Shown one piece after another: positions 8,620 through 16,640 of a DNA stretch of 64,000 bases (positions are counted from its first letter, which is position 1; each line of letters starts with the position of its first letter). The notes under the pieces are model-generated. The model searched no databases and had not been told where the DNA came from. It worked only from the letters and a program-made list of their open reading frames with translations. This DNA comes from Acidobacteria bacterium Ga0077534 (GTDB lineage: Bacteria > Acidobacteriota > Blastocatellia > Pyrinomonadales > Pyrinomonadaceae). Both the position numbers and the translations under genes were made by a program. Location of the stretch: NCBI GenBank assembly GCA_001464455.1, contig LNEI01000012.1, forward strand, positions 93,192 through 157,191. The letters are read 5' to 3'.

Positions 8620-8663
8620 TCGAGAGTCTAGTCAGATAAAAAATTGAAGGCGGATTTATTGCT

Positions 8664-11600
8664 ATGCGGAAACGTTATTTGTTTGTAGCGACAGCTTTGA
8701 TGGTCGCGGTGTGCTCGATGTCACTGTTTGGCCAGGCCCTGCGTGGACGGGTCGACGGAACTGTTAAAGACCAGCAAGGGCAAGTCGTACCCAATGCGAG
8801 TGTTACGTTAAGGAACACTGGGACCGGCGAAACGCTGAAAGCCACGACCACGGACGAGGGCACCTTCGCGGCCAGCGAACTTAAGCCCGGCGTTTATTCC
8901 ATCACGACCGAGGTACAAGGCTTTAAGCGTTCACTGATAACGGGTATCACAGTGCAGGTCGCGACCGTCACGAGTGTTGTGGTTGAACTCGAAGTTGGAA
9001 CTGTCAGCGAAGAGGTTACCATCTCAGCAGACGACGCCCAGGTAGTAATAAACACATCGAGTTCCGAGGTTGGCGAGGTCGTTGACCGGCAGAAGATCCT
9101 GGAACTGCCGCTCGACGGACGTAATCCGTTTGAACTGACCGCGTTGCAGGCAGGCGTCCAGACCAAGAGCGGGGCGGACGGTGAGGTAAATAGTTTCTCG
9201 ATCAACGGAAATCGAACCGTCGCAAACAATCTGACAGTCGACGGCGTCAATGCTTCAGACAACTTCCTCAAAACGCCCGCAAATATAACGCTTGGGGTCA
9301 TTCCGGTCAGCGTCGAAAGCATCGCAGAGTTTCGCGTTACAACGTCGCTGCCTTCCGCCGAATTCGGCCGCGGCTCAGCTCAGATCAACGCTGTGACCGC
9401 GTCGGGAACTAATTCATTCCGCGGCTCGATATTTGAATTTCATAGAAACACGGCATTCAACGCCAACAATTTTTTCAACAATTCGACCGTTCTCGAAAAT
9501 GGCGAAGGCGTACCACGCGAGCCGCTGATCAGGAACCAGTTCGGCGGCCGTCTCGGGGGCCCGATCAAGAAAGACAGGACGTTTTTCTTCGTTTCGTACG
9601 AGGGCAAGCGTGAATCTCGAGGACTATCGCGCAATCGCCTGGTTTACACTCAGCAGGCCCTTTCGGGCGTGTTCCGCTACATCAAAGGCCTGCCGACCAC
9701 TCCAGCGAATGCTGCGGCTGCAACCGTGACAGCTCCCGCCGGAACCGCTACGAGCCAAAGCGGAACTTGTGCGGCGACATCAGGAACAGTGATCGCAAAC
9801 GGTGCTATATGTGTCCAAAACGTCCTTGGTATCCCCAACACGGCTCGCTTTAACCAACCGATCGATCCGACAGTCAGGGCGTATATGTCGCCGATGCCGC
9901 TGCCGAACAATTTCCAGATCGGCGACGGCCTGAACACCGGAGGATTTCGATTTAATTCTAAGATCCTCGCTCCATCGGATCAGGTTTCAACCCGTATCGA
10001 TCACCGGTTCAACAGCAATCATTCATTCGAGGTTGCGTTTAACTATGGCGATATCAACTTTAATGGCGATTACATAAACGAGGGCGAACCTGCCTTTCCG
10101 ACCTCGACTTTTAGGACGAGAAACACCATCGGCCGCGGGCTTTCAGCCACTTTCCGCTCGGTGATCAGTCCGACCATCATAAACGAGGCTCGTTTCGGAG
10201 CACAGATCTCGACCCTAACCTTTGCAAATACGGCAGATTTCGCTCGCGGTTACCGGATCGAACTCGCGAATGTGTTTAGCCCTGAGGACGACTTCATTGG
10301 CTCAAACAGAAATCTTCGAGTCCTCCAATTTACGGATAACCTAACGATCCTTCGCGGAAACCATACCTATAAGATGGGAATTGAGGTCCGTAATCCGTGG
10401 GTCAGGCGATATACGTTTGATGGCGTTATCCCGATCGTGGATTTTTCGACCGAGAACTCGACCGGATTTAGCCAGAATAATCATTTTCGCGGTAGCACCG
10501 CTACCGACTATCTGAACGCTCGAATTCTTGCAAACACTTTGACCGGAGCTCTCGGTTCGGTCGTTCAAACATTCAATGCGACGAGCCGCACCTCGGGCGT
10601 AGTTCCCGGTGCTCCTGAAACGCGCGGTTACACAAACTGGGAGACAAATCTCTATCTGCAGGATTCGTGGCGTGTAAACTCGGGGCTTAGTCTAAATCTT
10701 GGCCTTCGCTACGAATTAAATACGGCTGTACGAGAACTGAACGGAATGGGCCTTCTTCCCGTCGGCGGCTCGGCAGCTCTCTATGGCATCTCGGGTGATG
10801 GAAATCTCTTCCAACCGGGCGTTTTGACCGGGACGAATCCGGTTCTCGACTTCGCCGATGAAGGTGGTTTCTGGAAGACAGATAAGAACAACTTCGCTCC
10901 GGTCGTAGGCTTTGCATGGGATCCATTTGGAACTGGCAAAGCGTCTATTCGCGGCGGATACCGCATCAGCTATTTCTCGGGCAGTTTCAACACCGTCGAC
11001 GGCACGCTCGACGATAACGAAGGGTTGCTGATCACAACGACTCGGGGCATCAACACCGGCTATCTCCGTGACGGCATCGGCGTAACGCCTACCCCGACCG
11101 TAAATATCCCTGCGGCGCAGAGTATTCAGCTAAATTCGACAGTAGATATCCGTGCGTTTGACGAGAACCTGAAGACACCTTATCTTCACGATTTTAATTT
11201 TGGGATCCAGTACGAGATCCTCAAGGGCACGTCGCTTGAGGTCAGATACGTCGGAAACCGAGGCAAAAAACTGTATCGGGGATTCGATGTCAATGAGGTC
11301 AATATTTTTGCTCGCGACCCGAGAACCGGACAGACGCTGCTTGATGCCTTTAAGATCGCGCAGAATAATCTGATCGCTTGTCGGGCAAATCCGACAGTCT
11401 GTACGGCCGATAGTTTCCGGTATAATGCCGCGATTCCGGGCAGCGTCCAGAATCCGTTAATGGACGTTCTCTTTTTCGGACGGGCAACCGAATTTACCAA
11501 CGCCAATTACATAACCCGCCTTGATCAGAATCGTGCGGGTGACTTTGCAGATTATGTTTCGCGAGTGCGGCTGATCGGCGGTGTGCGTGGGGCCCCGTTC

Positions 11601-12473
11601 TTTGACGCGGTCAACCGCGGCGAGCTGCCGATCAACTTTATTCGAGCAAATCCGGCTGTTCGCGGCGCCCAGTTCTTTACCAACGGGTCGAAATCGTCCT
11701 ACGATTCCTTGCAGGTAGAACTGACGCGGCGAATAACGGCTGGATTGAGATTTCAGGCGAGCTATACGTTTGCGAAAGGCCTTTCTGATTTCATCGGGTC
11801 AACCGGCGATACGAATTCGTTCCTCACTTTGCGTGACACGGATCGGGAATACGCCCAGTTTAATGCGACTCACCAGTTTCTCGCGAACGCTCTTTACCGA
11901 CTGCCCTTTGGACGTGGCCGTCAGTTTCTGAGAAGCCAGCGCGGCATCATCGGAACGCTGGTCAGCGGTTGGCAGGTTGGCGGTATCGTGAAATACGCCA
12001 CGGGCGACCCACTTTCGCTTATTTCCGGACGAGGAACCTACAACCGTGACGACCGATCAGCTTCAAATACGGTCGACGTTGTCGGCGATCTTAACCGCCA
12101 GCAGTTGGCGGAACTCCTCGGCGTTAGGTCGACGCCCAACGGCGTTTTTTACATCGACCCTAACCTGGCTCCGGGCAGCACGAACACGCCGGGCTCCATA
12201 ATTTTTCAGAATCCTCAGCCAGGAACCATCGGCAAACTCGGGCTTTCTTCGATCTTTGGGCCAACGTTTTTCAACTTTGATCTCAATGTGCTGAAGAGGA
12301 CCAGGATAACGGAAACAATGAACGTCGAATTCCGAGGCGAGATATTCAATGTCCTCAATACCGTAAATTTCGACAACCCTAATACCGACATCAACAGCTC
12401 AAATTTCGGCCGAATAACGGGGATCGTCGGTCGTCCGAGGCTAATGCAGTTTGCTCTGCGGCTTAACTTTTAG
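8664..12473 (+). CDS. TonB-dependent receptor with carboxypeptidase-regulatory-like N-terminal domain
   Basis: A 1269-residue outer-membrane protein. The signal peptide MRKRYLFVATALMVAVCSMS is followed by cleavage near LFGQA. Residues about 25-115 form a carboxypeptidase-regulatory-like beta-sandwich (GTVKDQQGQVVPNASVTLRN, TTTDEGTFAASELKPGVYSI). A plug-like region follows (RNPFELTALQAGVQT, FSINGNRTVANNLTVDGVNA, EFGRGSAQINAVTASGTN). The remaining roughly 1000 residues are beta-barrel. The chain ends FALRLNF, with the terminal aromatic residue typical of barrel proteins. This is the Oar-like architecture that is greatly expanded in Acidobacteriota, where members are thought to import plant- or polymer-derived oligosaccharides; the ligand here is unknown. 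A secreted hydrolase gene starts 10 nt after its stop, which hints at shared substrate use. Confidence 0.92.
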   Translation: MRKRYLFVATALMVAVCSMSLFGQALRGRVDGTVKDQQGQVVPNASVTLRNTGTGETLKATTTDEGTFAASELKPGVYSITTEVQGFKRSLITGITVQVATVTSVVVELEVGTVSEEVTISADDAQVVINTSSSEVGEVVDRQKILELPLDGRNPFELTALQAGVQTKSGADGEVNSFSINGNRTVANNLTVDGVNASDNFLKTPANITLGVIPVSVESIAEFRVTTSLPSAEFGRGSAQINAVTASGTNSFRGSIFEFHRNTAFNANNFFNNSTVLENGEGVPREPLIRNQFGGRLGGPIKKDRTFFFVSYEGKRESRGLSRNRLVYTQQALSGVFRYIKGLPTTPANAAAATVTAPAGTATSQSGTCAATSGTVIANGAICVQNVLGIPNTARFNQPIDPTVRAYMSPMPLPNNFQIGDGLNTGGFRFNSKILAPSDQVSTRIDHRFNSNHSFEVAFNYGDINFNGDYINEGEPAFPTSTFRTRNTIGRGLSATFRSVISPTIINEARFGAQISTLTFANTADFARGYRIELANVFSPEDDFIGSNRNLRVLQFTDNLTILRGNHTYKMGIEVRNPWVRRYTFDGVIPIVDFSTENSTGFSQNNHFRGSTATDYLNARILANTLTGALGSVVQTFNATSRTSGVVPGAPETRGYTNWETNLYLQDSWRVNSGLSLNLGLRYELNTAVRELNGMGLLPVGGSAALYGISGDGNLFQPGVLTGTNPVLDFADEGGFWKTDKNNFAPVVGFAWDPFGTGKASIRGGYRISYFSGSFNTVDGTLDDNEGLLITTTRGINTGYLRDGIGVTPTPTVNIPAAQSIQLNSTVDIRAFDENLKTPYLHDFNFGIQYEILKGTSLEVRYVGNRGKKLYRGFDVNEVNIFARDPRTGQTLLDAFKIAQNNLIACRANPTVCTADSFRYNAAIPGSVQNPLMDVLFFGRATEFTNANYITRLDQNRAGDFADYVSRVRLIGGVRGAPFFDAVNRGELPINFIRANPAVRGAQFFTNGSKSSYDSLQVELTRRITAGLRFQASYTFAKGLSDFIGSTGDTNSFLTLRDTDREYAQFNATHQFLANALYRLPFGRGRQFLRSQRGIIGTLVSGWQVGGIVKYATGDPLSLISGRGTYNRDDRSASNTVDVVGDLNRQQLAELLGVRSTPNGVFYIDPNLAPGSTNTPGSIIFQNPQPGTIGKLGLSSIFGPTFFNFDLNVLKRTRITETMNVEFRGEIFNVLNTVNFDNPNTDINSSNFGRITGIVGRPRLMQFALRLNF

Positions 12474-12483
12474 GATCTACTAT

Positions 12484-14310
12484 ATGACCAAACTGCGAAT
12501 AGCAGCGCTGCAGCTTCTATTGTTGCTCATCTCGATGCCGGCTTTCGGCATCGAGAAGGGATTGATACAGAGCGGGAATGGCAGTCTCGTCGAGGTGGTC
12601 GAGAGGGTCAGTGATGATCTGCTTCCGCGTGACTCTGATCGCTTTCGCGTTCCGACGCCGGGGCAGATCAAGGCATGGAAATTTATCGTCGAAAGCATCT
12701 ATGCCGGAAAGCCTGAAGACGCTGCTCAGATGATAAAGCAGCTCTCTTTCCCCTACGAGCTAAAGCGCTTCACCGAAAAGTCTAACGGGCGTGAATATTT
12801 TCTTCTTACTGAAAGAGCACCCTTTCAGTCAGGGTGGGGAGCCTATGTCTTCGACCCCAAAGCGTCAAACCCTCTGGTGATACAGGCCCCGCATCCGAAG
12901 TTTGACTCAAAAACCGAGCATCAGGCGATCGATGCGTTTCTGCAAACTGGAGCCTCTGCCTTTATGCTCGCCGGAGCTCATCGGCGTGCCAATAAATTAT
13001 CGTCGCCGTGCACTCAGCCGACGTCGGGTGACGACGCAGCGACATATCCGGTTTCCGATGTTGCTCACGCGGTCGATACGCCTTTTCACGCCGTGCATGA
13101 AGCTCTCATCAAGGCTCGGCCGGGAATGGTCGCGGTCCAGCTCCATGGGATGGGTGAACGCGAAAACTGCCCGAATGTGTTCATTAGTACAGGTACCGCG
13201 ACCGTGACTACGAACTCGAAGAAGTTAAATGGCTGTCTCGCGAAGAATGGAGTAGAGTCTTCGGTCTTCGACGGTTCGAAAAGCTGCCCGCTGATCGCGC
13301 TCAGCAACGTCCAGGGCCGCTTTTCAAACGGCGAGACCAAGGATCCCTGCAGGATGGCAGCTAGAATATCTCCTGAGCCCGGAACGTTCATTCACATTGA
13401 GCAGGAACCTTCGATTCGCAAAGACCGTGCTTCCTGGCAGCCAGTGATCGAAGGCCTTAAGTGTGCTTTTCCGGTCTCAAATGCTGGATCAGCAGTTGCT
13501 TCATCGACGCAGGAAACGCCGCAATCGTATGCGTTCAAGTCCGGCGAGAACCCGGCCGTAACTGTGTTTTATCATCTTCCGCCCAAGGTCAACGAAAAGA
13601 CCAAGGTCGTGTTGGTCCTCGCCGGAAGGCAGCGTAACGCTGACGAATATCTGGCTTCCTGGACAGATTGGGCAACCAAGAACAACTACGTAGTTCTGTC
13701 GCCGCGATTTGCCGAAGCCGACTGGCCTGAGCCGCTGGGCTACAACTTTGGCAATATTGCTTCCGGCCGAGAGGCCAACAACACTCCGAATCCGAAGTCT
13801 AAATGGGCATTTACCGTCGTCGAGGAGATGTTTGAGGATGCTAGAAAGCGGTTTTCCGTCAAGGCTGATAAGTACGTTCTATTTGGACACTCGGCGGGCG
13901 GCCAGTTCGTTCACCGTTTCATGCTTTTCATGCCGGAGAACAAAGTCACTTTGGCAATAGCTGCCAATCCCGGCTTTTACACGTTGCCGGACAGGGATGC
14001 GGTTTTTCCGTACGGCCTTAAGCGTTCGCCGGTACCGATCGGTGAAAAGGATCTAAAAGAATGGGCACGCCGCAATCTGGTGATAATGCGCGGAACCGCC
14101 GACGTTCAGCGGACGGAAAATTTAAGACAAACGCCAGAGGCGGACGCTCAGGGTAAGAATCGATTCGAGCGTGCCGGGTACATGTTTGTCCGCATAAATC
14201 GGCTCGATCCGGGCACCAAGTGGCGCCTTTTCGACGTCCCCGGCATCGCTCACGACCAAAAAGGTATGGCGGCGGCGGCGCAGAGATTTCTTAGCTCGGA
14301 ATTTAAGTAG
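12484..14310 (+). CDS. Secreted two-part hydrolase: unknown N-terminal domain + alpha/beta hydrolase
   Basis: 608 residues from the ATG at 12484, chosen because MTKLRIAALQLLLLLISMP is a clean signal peptide; the frame is open a few codons earlier. The C-terminal part (about 360-608) is an alpha/beta hydrolase: VVLVLAGRQRNADEYLASW, the nucleophile elbow GHSAGG and a late His in PGIAHDQKGM. The part from about 60 to 330 is a separate domain with APHPKFDSKTEHQAIDAF, AHRRAN, DVAHAVDTPFHAVHEAL and QLHGMGER. Its spaced His/Asp/Glu residues look like a metal site and faintly recall N-formylglutamate amidohydrolase-like folds; I am not sure of that assignment. Likely periplasmic or outer-membrane-associated. 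It may act on material imported through the receptor just upstream. Confidence 0.75.
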   Translation: MTKLRIAALQLLLLLISMPAFGIEKGLIQSGNGSLVEVVERVSDDLLPRDSDRFRVPTPGQIKAWKFIVESIYAGKPEDAAQMIKQLSFPYELKRFTEKSNGREYFLLTERAPFQSGWGAYVFDPKASNPLVIQAPHPKFDSKTEHQAIDAFLQTGASAFMLAGAHRRANKLSSPCTQPTSGDDAATYPVSDVAHAVDTPFHAVHEALIKARPGMVAVQLHGMGERENCPNVFISTGTATVTTNSKKLNGCLAKNGVESSVFDGSKSCPLIALSNVQGRFSNGETKDPCRMAARISPEPGTFIHIEQEPSIRKDRASWQPVIEGLKCAFPVSNAGSAVASSTQETPQSYAFKSGENPAVTVFYHLPPKVNEKTKVVLVLAGRQRNADEYLASWTDWATKNNYVVLSPRFAEADWPEPLGYNFGNIASGREANNTPNPKSKWAFTVVEEMFEDARKRFSVKADKYVLFGHSAGGQFVHRFMLFMPENKVTLAIAANPGFYTLPDRDAVFPYGLKRSPVPIGEKDLKEWARRNLVIMRGTADVQRTENLRQTPEADAQGKNRFERAGYMFVRINRLDPGTKWRLFDVPGIAHDQKGMAAAAQRFLSSEFK

Positions 14311-14316
14311 GGCAGC

Positions 14317-14637
14317 CTAATACTTCGGCACGCCGGGATCGATCTCGTTGGACCACGCGGTTATACCGCCAACGAGATTTGAAAGCTTGCCTTTGTAGCC
14401 TGACCTTTCTAAATACTCGATCGCCCGAGCGCTTCGTCCGCCCATTTTGCAATGAACTACGGTCTCTCGCGATTCGTCGATCTCGCCGCTACGCGCAGGT
14501 ATCTCTCCTAGCGGGATCAGTTTCGCCCCGGCGATGCTTGCAAACGCGTATTCATCCGGTTGGCGTACGTCGATCAACTGGATGTCGTCCCCGGCATCTA
14601 GCCGAGCCTTTAATTCTGACACTGTAATTTCCTGCAT
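14317..14637 (-). CDS. Rhodanese-like domain protein
   Basis: A 106-residue single rhodanese domain. MQEITVSELKARLDAGDDIQ leads to LIDVRQPDEYAFASIAGA, a typical first motif. The active-site loop is HCKMGGRSARA with the catalytic Cys, and the final patch is LVGGITAWSNEIDP. Such GlpE/PspE-sized proteins transfer sulfane sulfur from thiosulfate or persulfides to thiol acceptors in the cytoplasm. It is convergent with the hydrolase gene, only 6 bp apart, and divergent from the efflux operon. Specific partner unknown. Confidence 0.9.
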   Translation of the reverse strand: MQEITVSELKARLDAGDDIQLIDVRQPDEYAFASIAGAKLIPLGEIPARSGEIDESRETVVHCKMGGRSARAIEYLERSGYKGKLSNLVGGITAWSNEIDPGVPKY

Positions 14638-14803
14638 AAATTAGCAAAATAGCAAATCAAAACTTATCATCATTTGCCGGATTTTCGTAGCGGTCTAAGG
14701 CCGGAAATCGTATGCGCGCGTACATTTGCGTTTACAAATCTTTGCATACAGATGCGGTAAACCTGCGAAGAACTATTGTAGACTACGAAAGTCAGGCTGT
14801 TTT

Positions 14804-16099
14804 ATGTCGAAAGAAATTGCGTTAGCCCTTGTCTGTTTTGCCTTGCTGTTCAACTCCTCGTGCGGGTCGTCGTCTGCTGATTCTAACCGGCCGGCAAATG
14901 CCAATTCGGACTCAACAAATGCCCAAGCGGTCACGGTGACCTCGGGGAAAACCGAATCGCGCGACATTGCAGCGGTCATTCAGGCCACCGGAACTGTTTC
15001 CGCGGATGAGACATCGAATGTCGCTCCAAAGACAGCCGGCAAGATCGCGGATCTTTCGATCAATGTCGGGCAGTTCATTTCAGGCGGGGCGGTCATTGCC
15101 CGCATCGAGGACCGTGATGCTCGGCTTCAGCTTGCCTCGGCGCAGGCCAGCTTAAATCGAGCCCGTGTGTCGGTGCGACAGGCTGAGGCACGTCTTGGAC
15201 TTGGGCCGAATGGAAATTTCAGTGCGTCTGCGATTCCTGAGGTTCGGGCCGCTAACGCGAATTACGAACAGACTCTGGCCGAACTGAAACAGGCCGAGGC
15301 GAATGAGAAACGCTATCGAGAACTCGTCGAAACCGGCGACGTCGCGATGGTCGCATACGAAACTTTCAGAACCCAGCGAGACACGGCGAGAACGCGAGCA
15401 AACGCCGCTCGCGAGCAGTTGGACGTTGCTATAAACGCGGCACGCCAAAACAATCAGGCGATCGCCGCTGCGAAGGCTGACGTCGAATCGGCTCAAACGC
15501 AGGTCAATGAGGCTCAGCAGGCGATCGCCGATACGGTCATCCGTGCCCCTTTTTCGGGTTTTGTGAGCAATCGTCCGGTGGCTGTTGGTGAGTATGTATC
15601 GTCCGCCTCGATCGTTGCGACGATCCTGAGGACAAATCCGATCAAGGTAGATATCCAGGTGGCCGAGGCTGACCTGCCTTTTGTCTCGCTCGGCCGAGGG
15701 GTTTCGGCTCAGATCGATGCTTACAAGGACCGTCGCTTTGCCGGCACTGTGACAGCCGTTAACCCGGCAGTCGATACGACATCCCGATCGGCCATCGTCG
15801 AGGCTTCGATCGAGAATGGCGATAATGCTCTCCGTCCAGGAATGTTCGCGACCGTCCAGATCAATCGCGAAGGAGGCGGAAAAGGTATTTTCATCCCCAA
15901 AGCAGCTATCTATAATCATCAGCCGACCCAGTCTTACAGAGCGTTCGTTTTAGTTGACGGCATCGCCAAATTAAAGGTATTGCAGCTAGGGAAGGAAGAA
16001 GGAGAGTGGATGCAGATTCTCGACGGTGTAAATGCCGACGAGACCGTCGCCACCAGCAATCTCGATCAGTTATTCGAAGGTGCCCGCGTTGTGTACTAA
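14804..16099 (+). CDS. RND efflux membrane-fusion (periplasmic adaptor) lipoprotein
   Basis: 431 residues from the ATG at 14804. That start gives a lipoprotein signal (MSKEIALALVCFALLFNSSC) with the lipobox Cys after NSS; the frame is open 78 nt further upstream but that would bury the signal. Next is a Ser/Asn-rich tether, then the barrel-sandwich half VAPKTAGKIADLSINVGQFI. A long alpha-hairpin coiled coil rich in Ala/Gln/Glu (about 120-250) and the returning half DTVIRAPFSGFVSNRPVAVG follow. The rest is the beta-barrel and membrane-proximal domains (ALRPGMFATVQI). It links the inner-membrane pump to the TolC channel. First gene of the efflux operon. Confidence 0.93.
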   Translation: MSKEIALALVCFALLFNSSCGSSSADSNRPANANSDSTNAQAVTVTSGKTESRDIAAVIQATGTVSADETSNVAPKTAGKIADLSINVGQFISGGAVIARIEDRDARLQLASAQASLNRARVSVRQAEARLGLGPNGNFSASAIPEVRAANANYEQTLAELKQAEANEKRYRELVETGDVAMVAYETFRTQRDTARTRANAAREQLDVAINAARQNNQAIAAAKADVESAQTQVNEAQQAIADTVIRAPFSGFVSNRPVAVGEYVSSASIVATILRTNPIKVDIQVAEADLPFVSLGRGVSAQIDAYKDRRFAGTVTAVNPAVDTTSRSAIVEASIENGDNALRPGMFATVQINREGGGKGIFIPKAAIYNHQPTQSYRAFVLVDGIAKLKVLQLGKEEGEWMQILDGVNADETVATSNLDQLFEGARVVY

Positions 16100-16102
16100 G
16101 AG

Positions 16103-16133
16103 CCCCAAGTCCCAGGCCCCAATAGTCCCAAGT
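16103..16133. repeat. Left arm of inverted-repeat element around a four-helix-bundle gene
   Basis: Tandem words built on CCCAAGTCCCA start 4 nt after the adaptor stop codon. CCCAAGTCCCA (16104-16114) and AATAGTCCCAAGT (16121-16133) are exact reverse complements of TGGGACTTGGG (16619-16629) and ACTTGGGACTATT (16623-16635) in the right arm. The pair brackets the four-helix-bundle gene. Confidence 0.85.
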
Positions 16134-16180
16134 TATGGGAGTCTAGTGGGCTGGATATTTATAGGAGGAGGATGTTTTGA

Positions 16181-16567
16181 ATGAGTATTAAGCGATTTGA
16201 GGACTTGGAGGCTTGGAAGATAGCTCGGGATTTAACGAACAATGTTTACTCGCTGACCCGAAACGAACGCTTTGCTCGCGATTTCGGCCTAAAGGACCAG
16301 ATATGCCGAGCATCCGTATCGGTAATGTCCAATGTCGCCGAAGGGTTTGAGCGCGATGGCGACAAGGAATTTATCAATTTTTTGTCGATCGCGAAAGCAT
16401 CGGCGGGTGAGACCCGATCGCTACTTTATGTAGCATTAGATCAAGACTACATCTCGGATGTCGAGTTCAACTCCGCCTACTCAAAGGCTATTGAGAACAG
16501 TCGGGTTATTTCGGGATTGTCTAGTTATCTTAAGAAGTCAGAGATGCGAGGGCGGAAGTTTCGTTAG
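16181..16567 (+). CDS. Four-helix-bundle protein (23S rRNA intervening-sequence family)
   Basis: A 128-residue all-helical protein with family hallmarks: FEDLEAWKIARDLTNNVY, FGLKDQICRASVSVMSNVAE, EGFERDGDKEFINFLSIAK and a final amphipathic helix. The family includes proteins encoded inside 23S rRNA intervening sequences and is related to Avd of diversity-generating retroelements; members form small multimers that bind nucleic acid. Its biochemical role in intergenic settings is not established. A good Shine-Dalgarno (AGGAGGAGG) precedes the ATG. The gene interrupts an efflux operon between adaptor and permease and lies inside an inverted repeat. A second, diverged member is at 45542-45898. 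Confidence 0.88.
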   Translation: MSIKRFEDLEAWKIARDLTNNVYSLTRNERFARDFGLKDQICRASVSVMSNVAEGFERDGDKEFINFLSIAKASAGETRSLLYVALDQDYISDVEFNSAYSKAIENSRVISGLSSYLKKSEMRGRKFR

Positions 16568-16598
16568 TGCTTTGGTGATTGATCGAGACATGGCTTAA

Positions 16599-16635
16599 GA
16601 CTTGAGACGTGGGACTCGTGGGACTTGGGACTATT
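16599..16635. repeat. Right arm of inverted-repeat element, abutting the RND permease start
   Basis: Tandem words GACTTGAGACGTGGGACT and CGTGGGACTTGGGACTATT mirror the left arm at 16103-16133. The arm ends 5 nt before the permease ATG, so the permease has no recognisable Shine-Dalgarno. Confidence 0.85.
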
Positions 16636-16640
16636 AAAAT

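Noticed and set aside
15152..15919. 255-codon minus-strand frame inside the adaptor gene
   Set aside because: Shadow of a well-supported efflux adaptor; Arg/Asp/Ser-rich composition.
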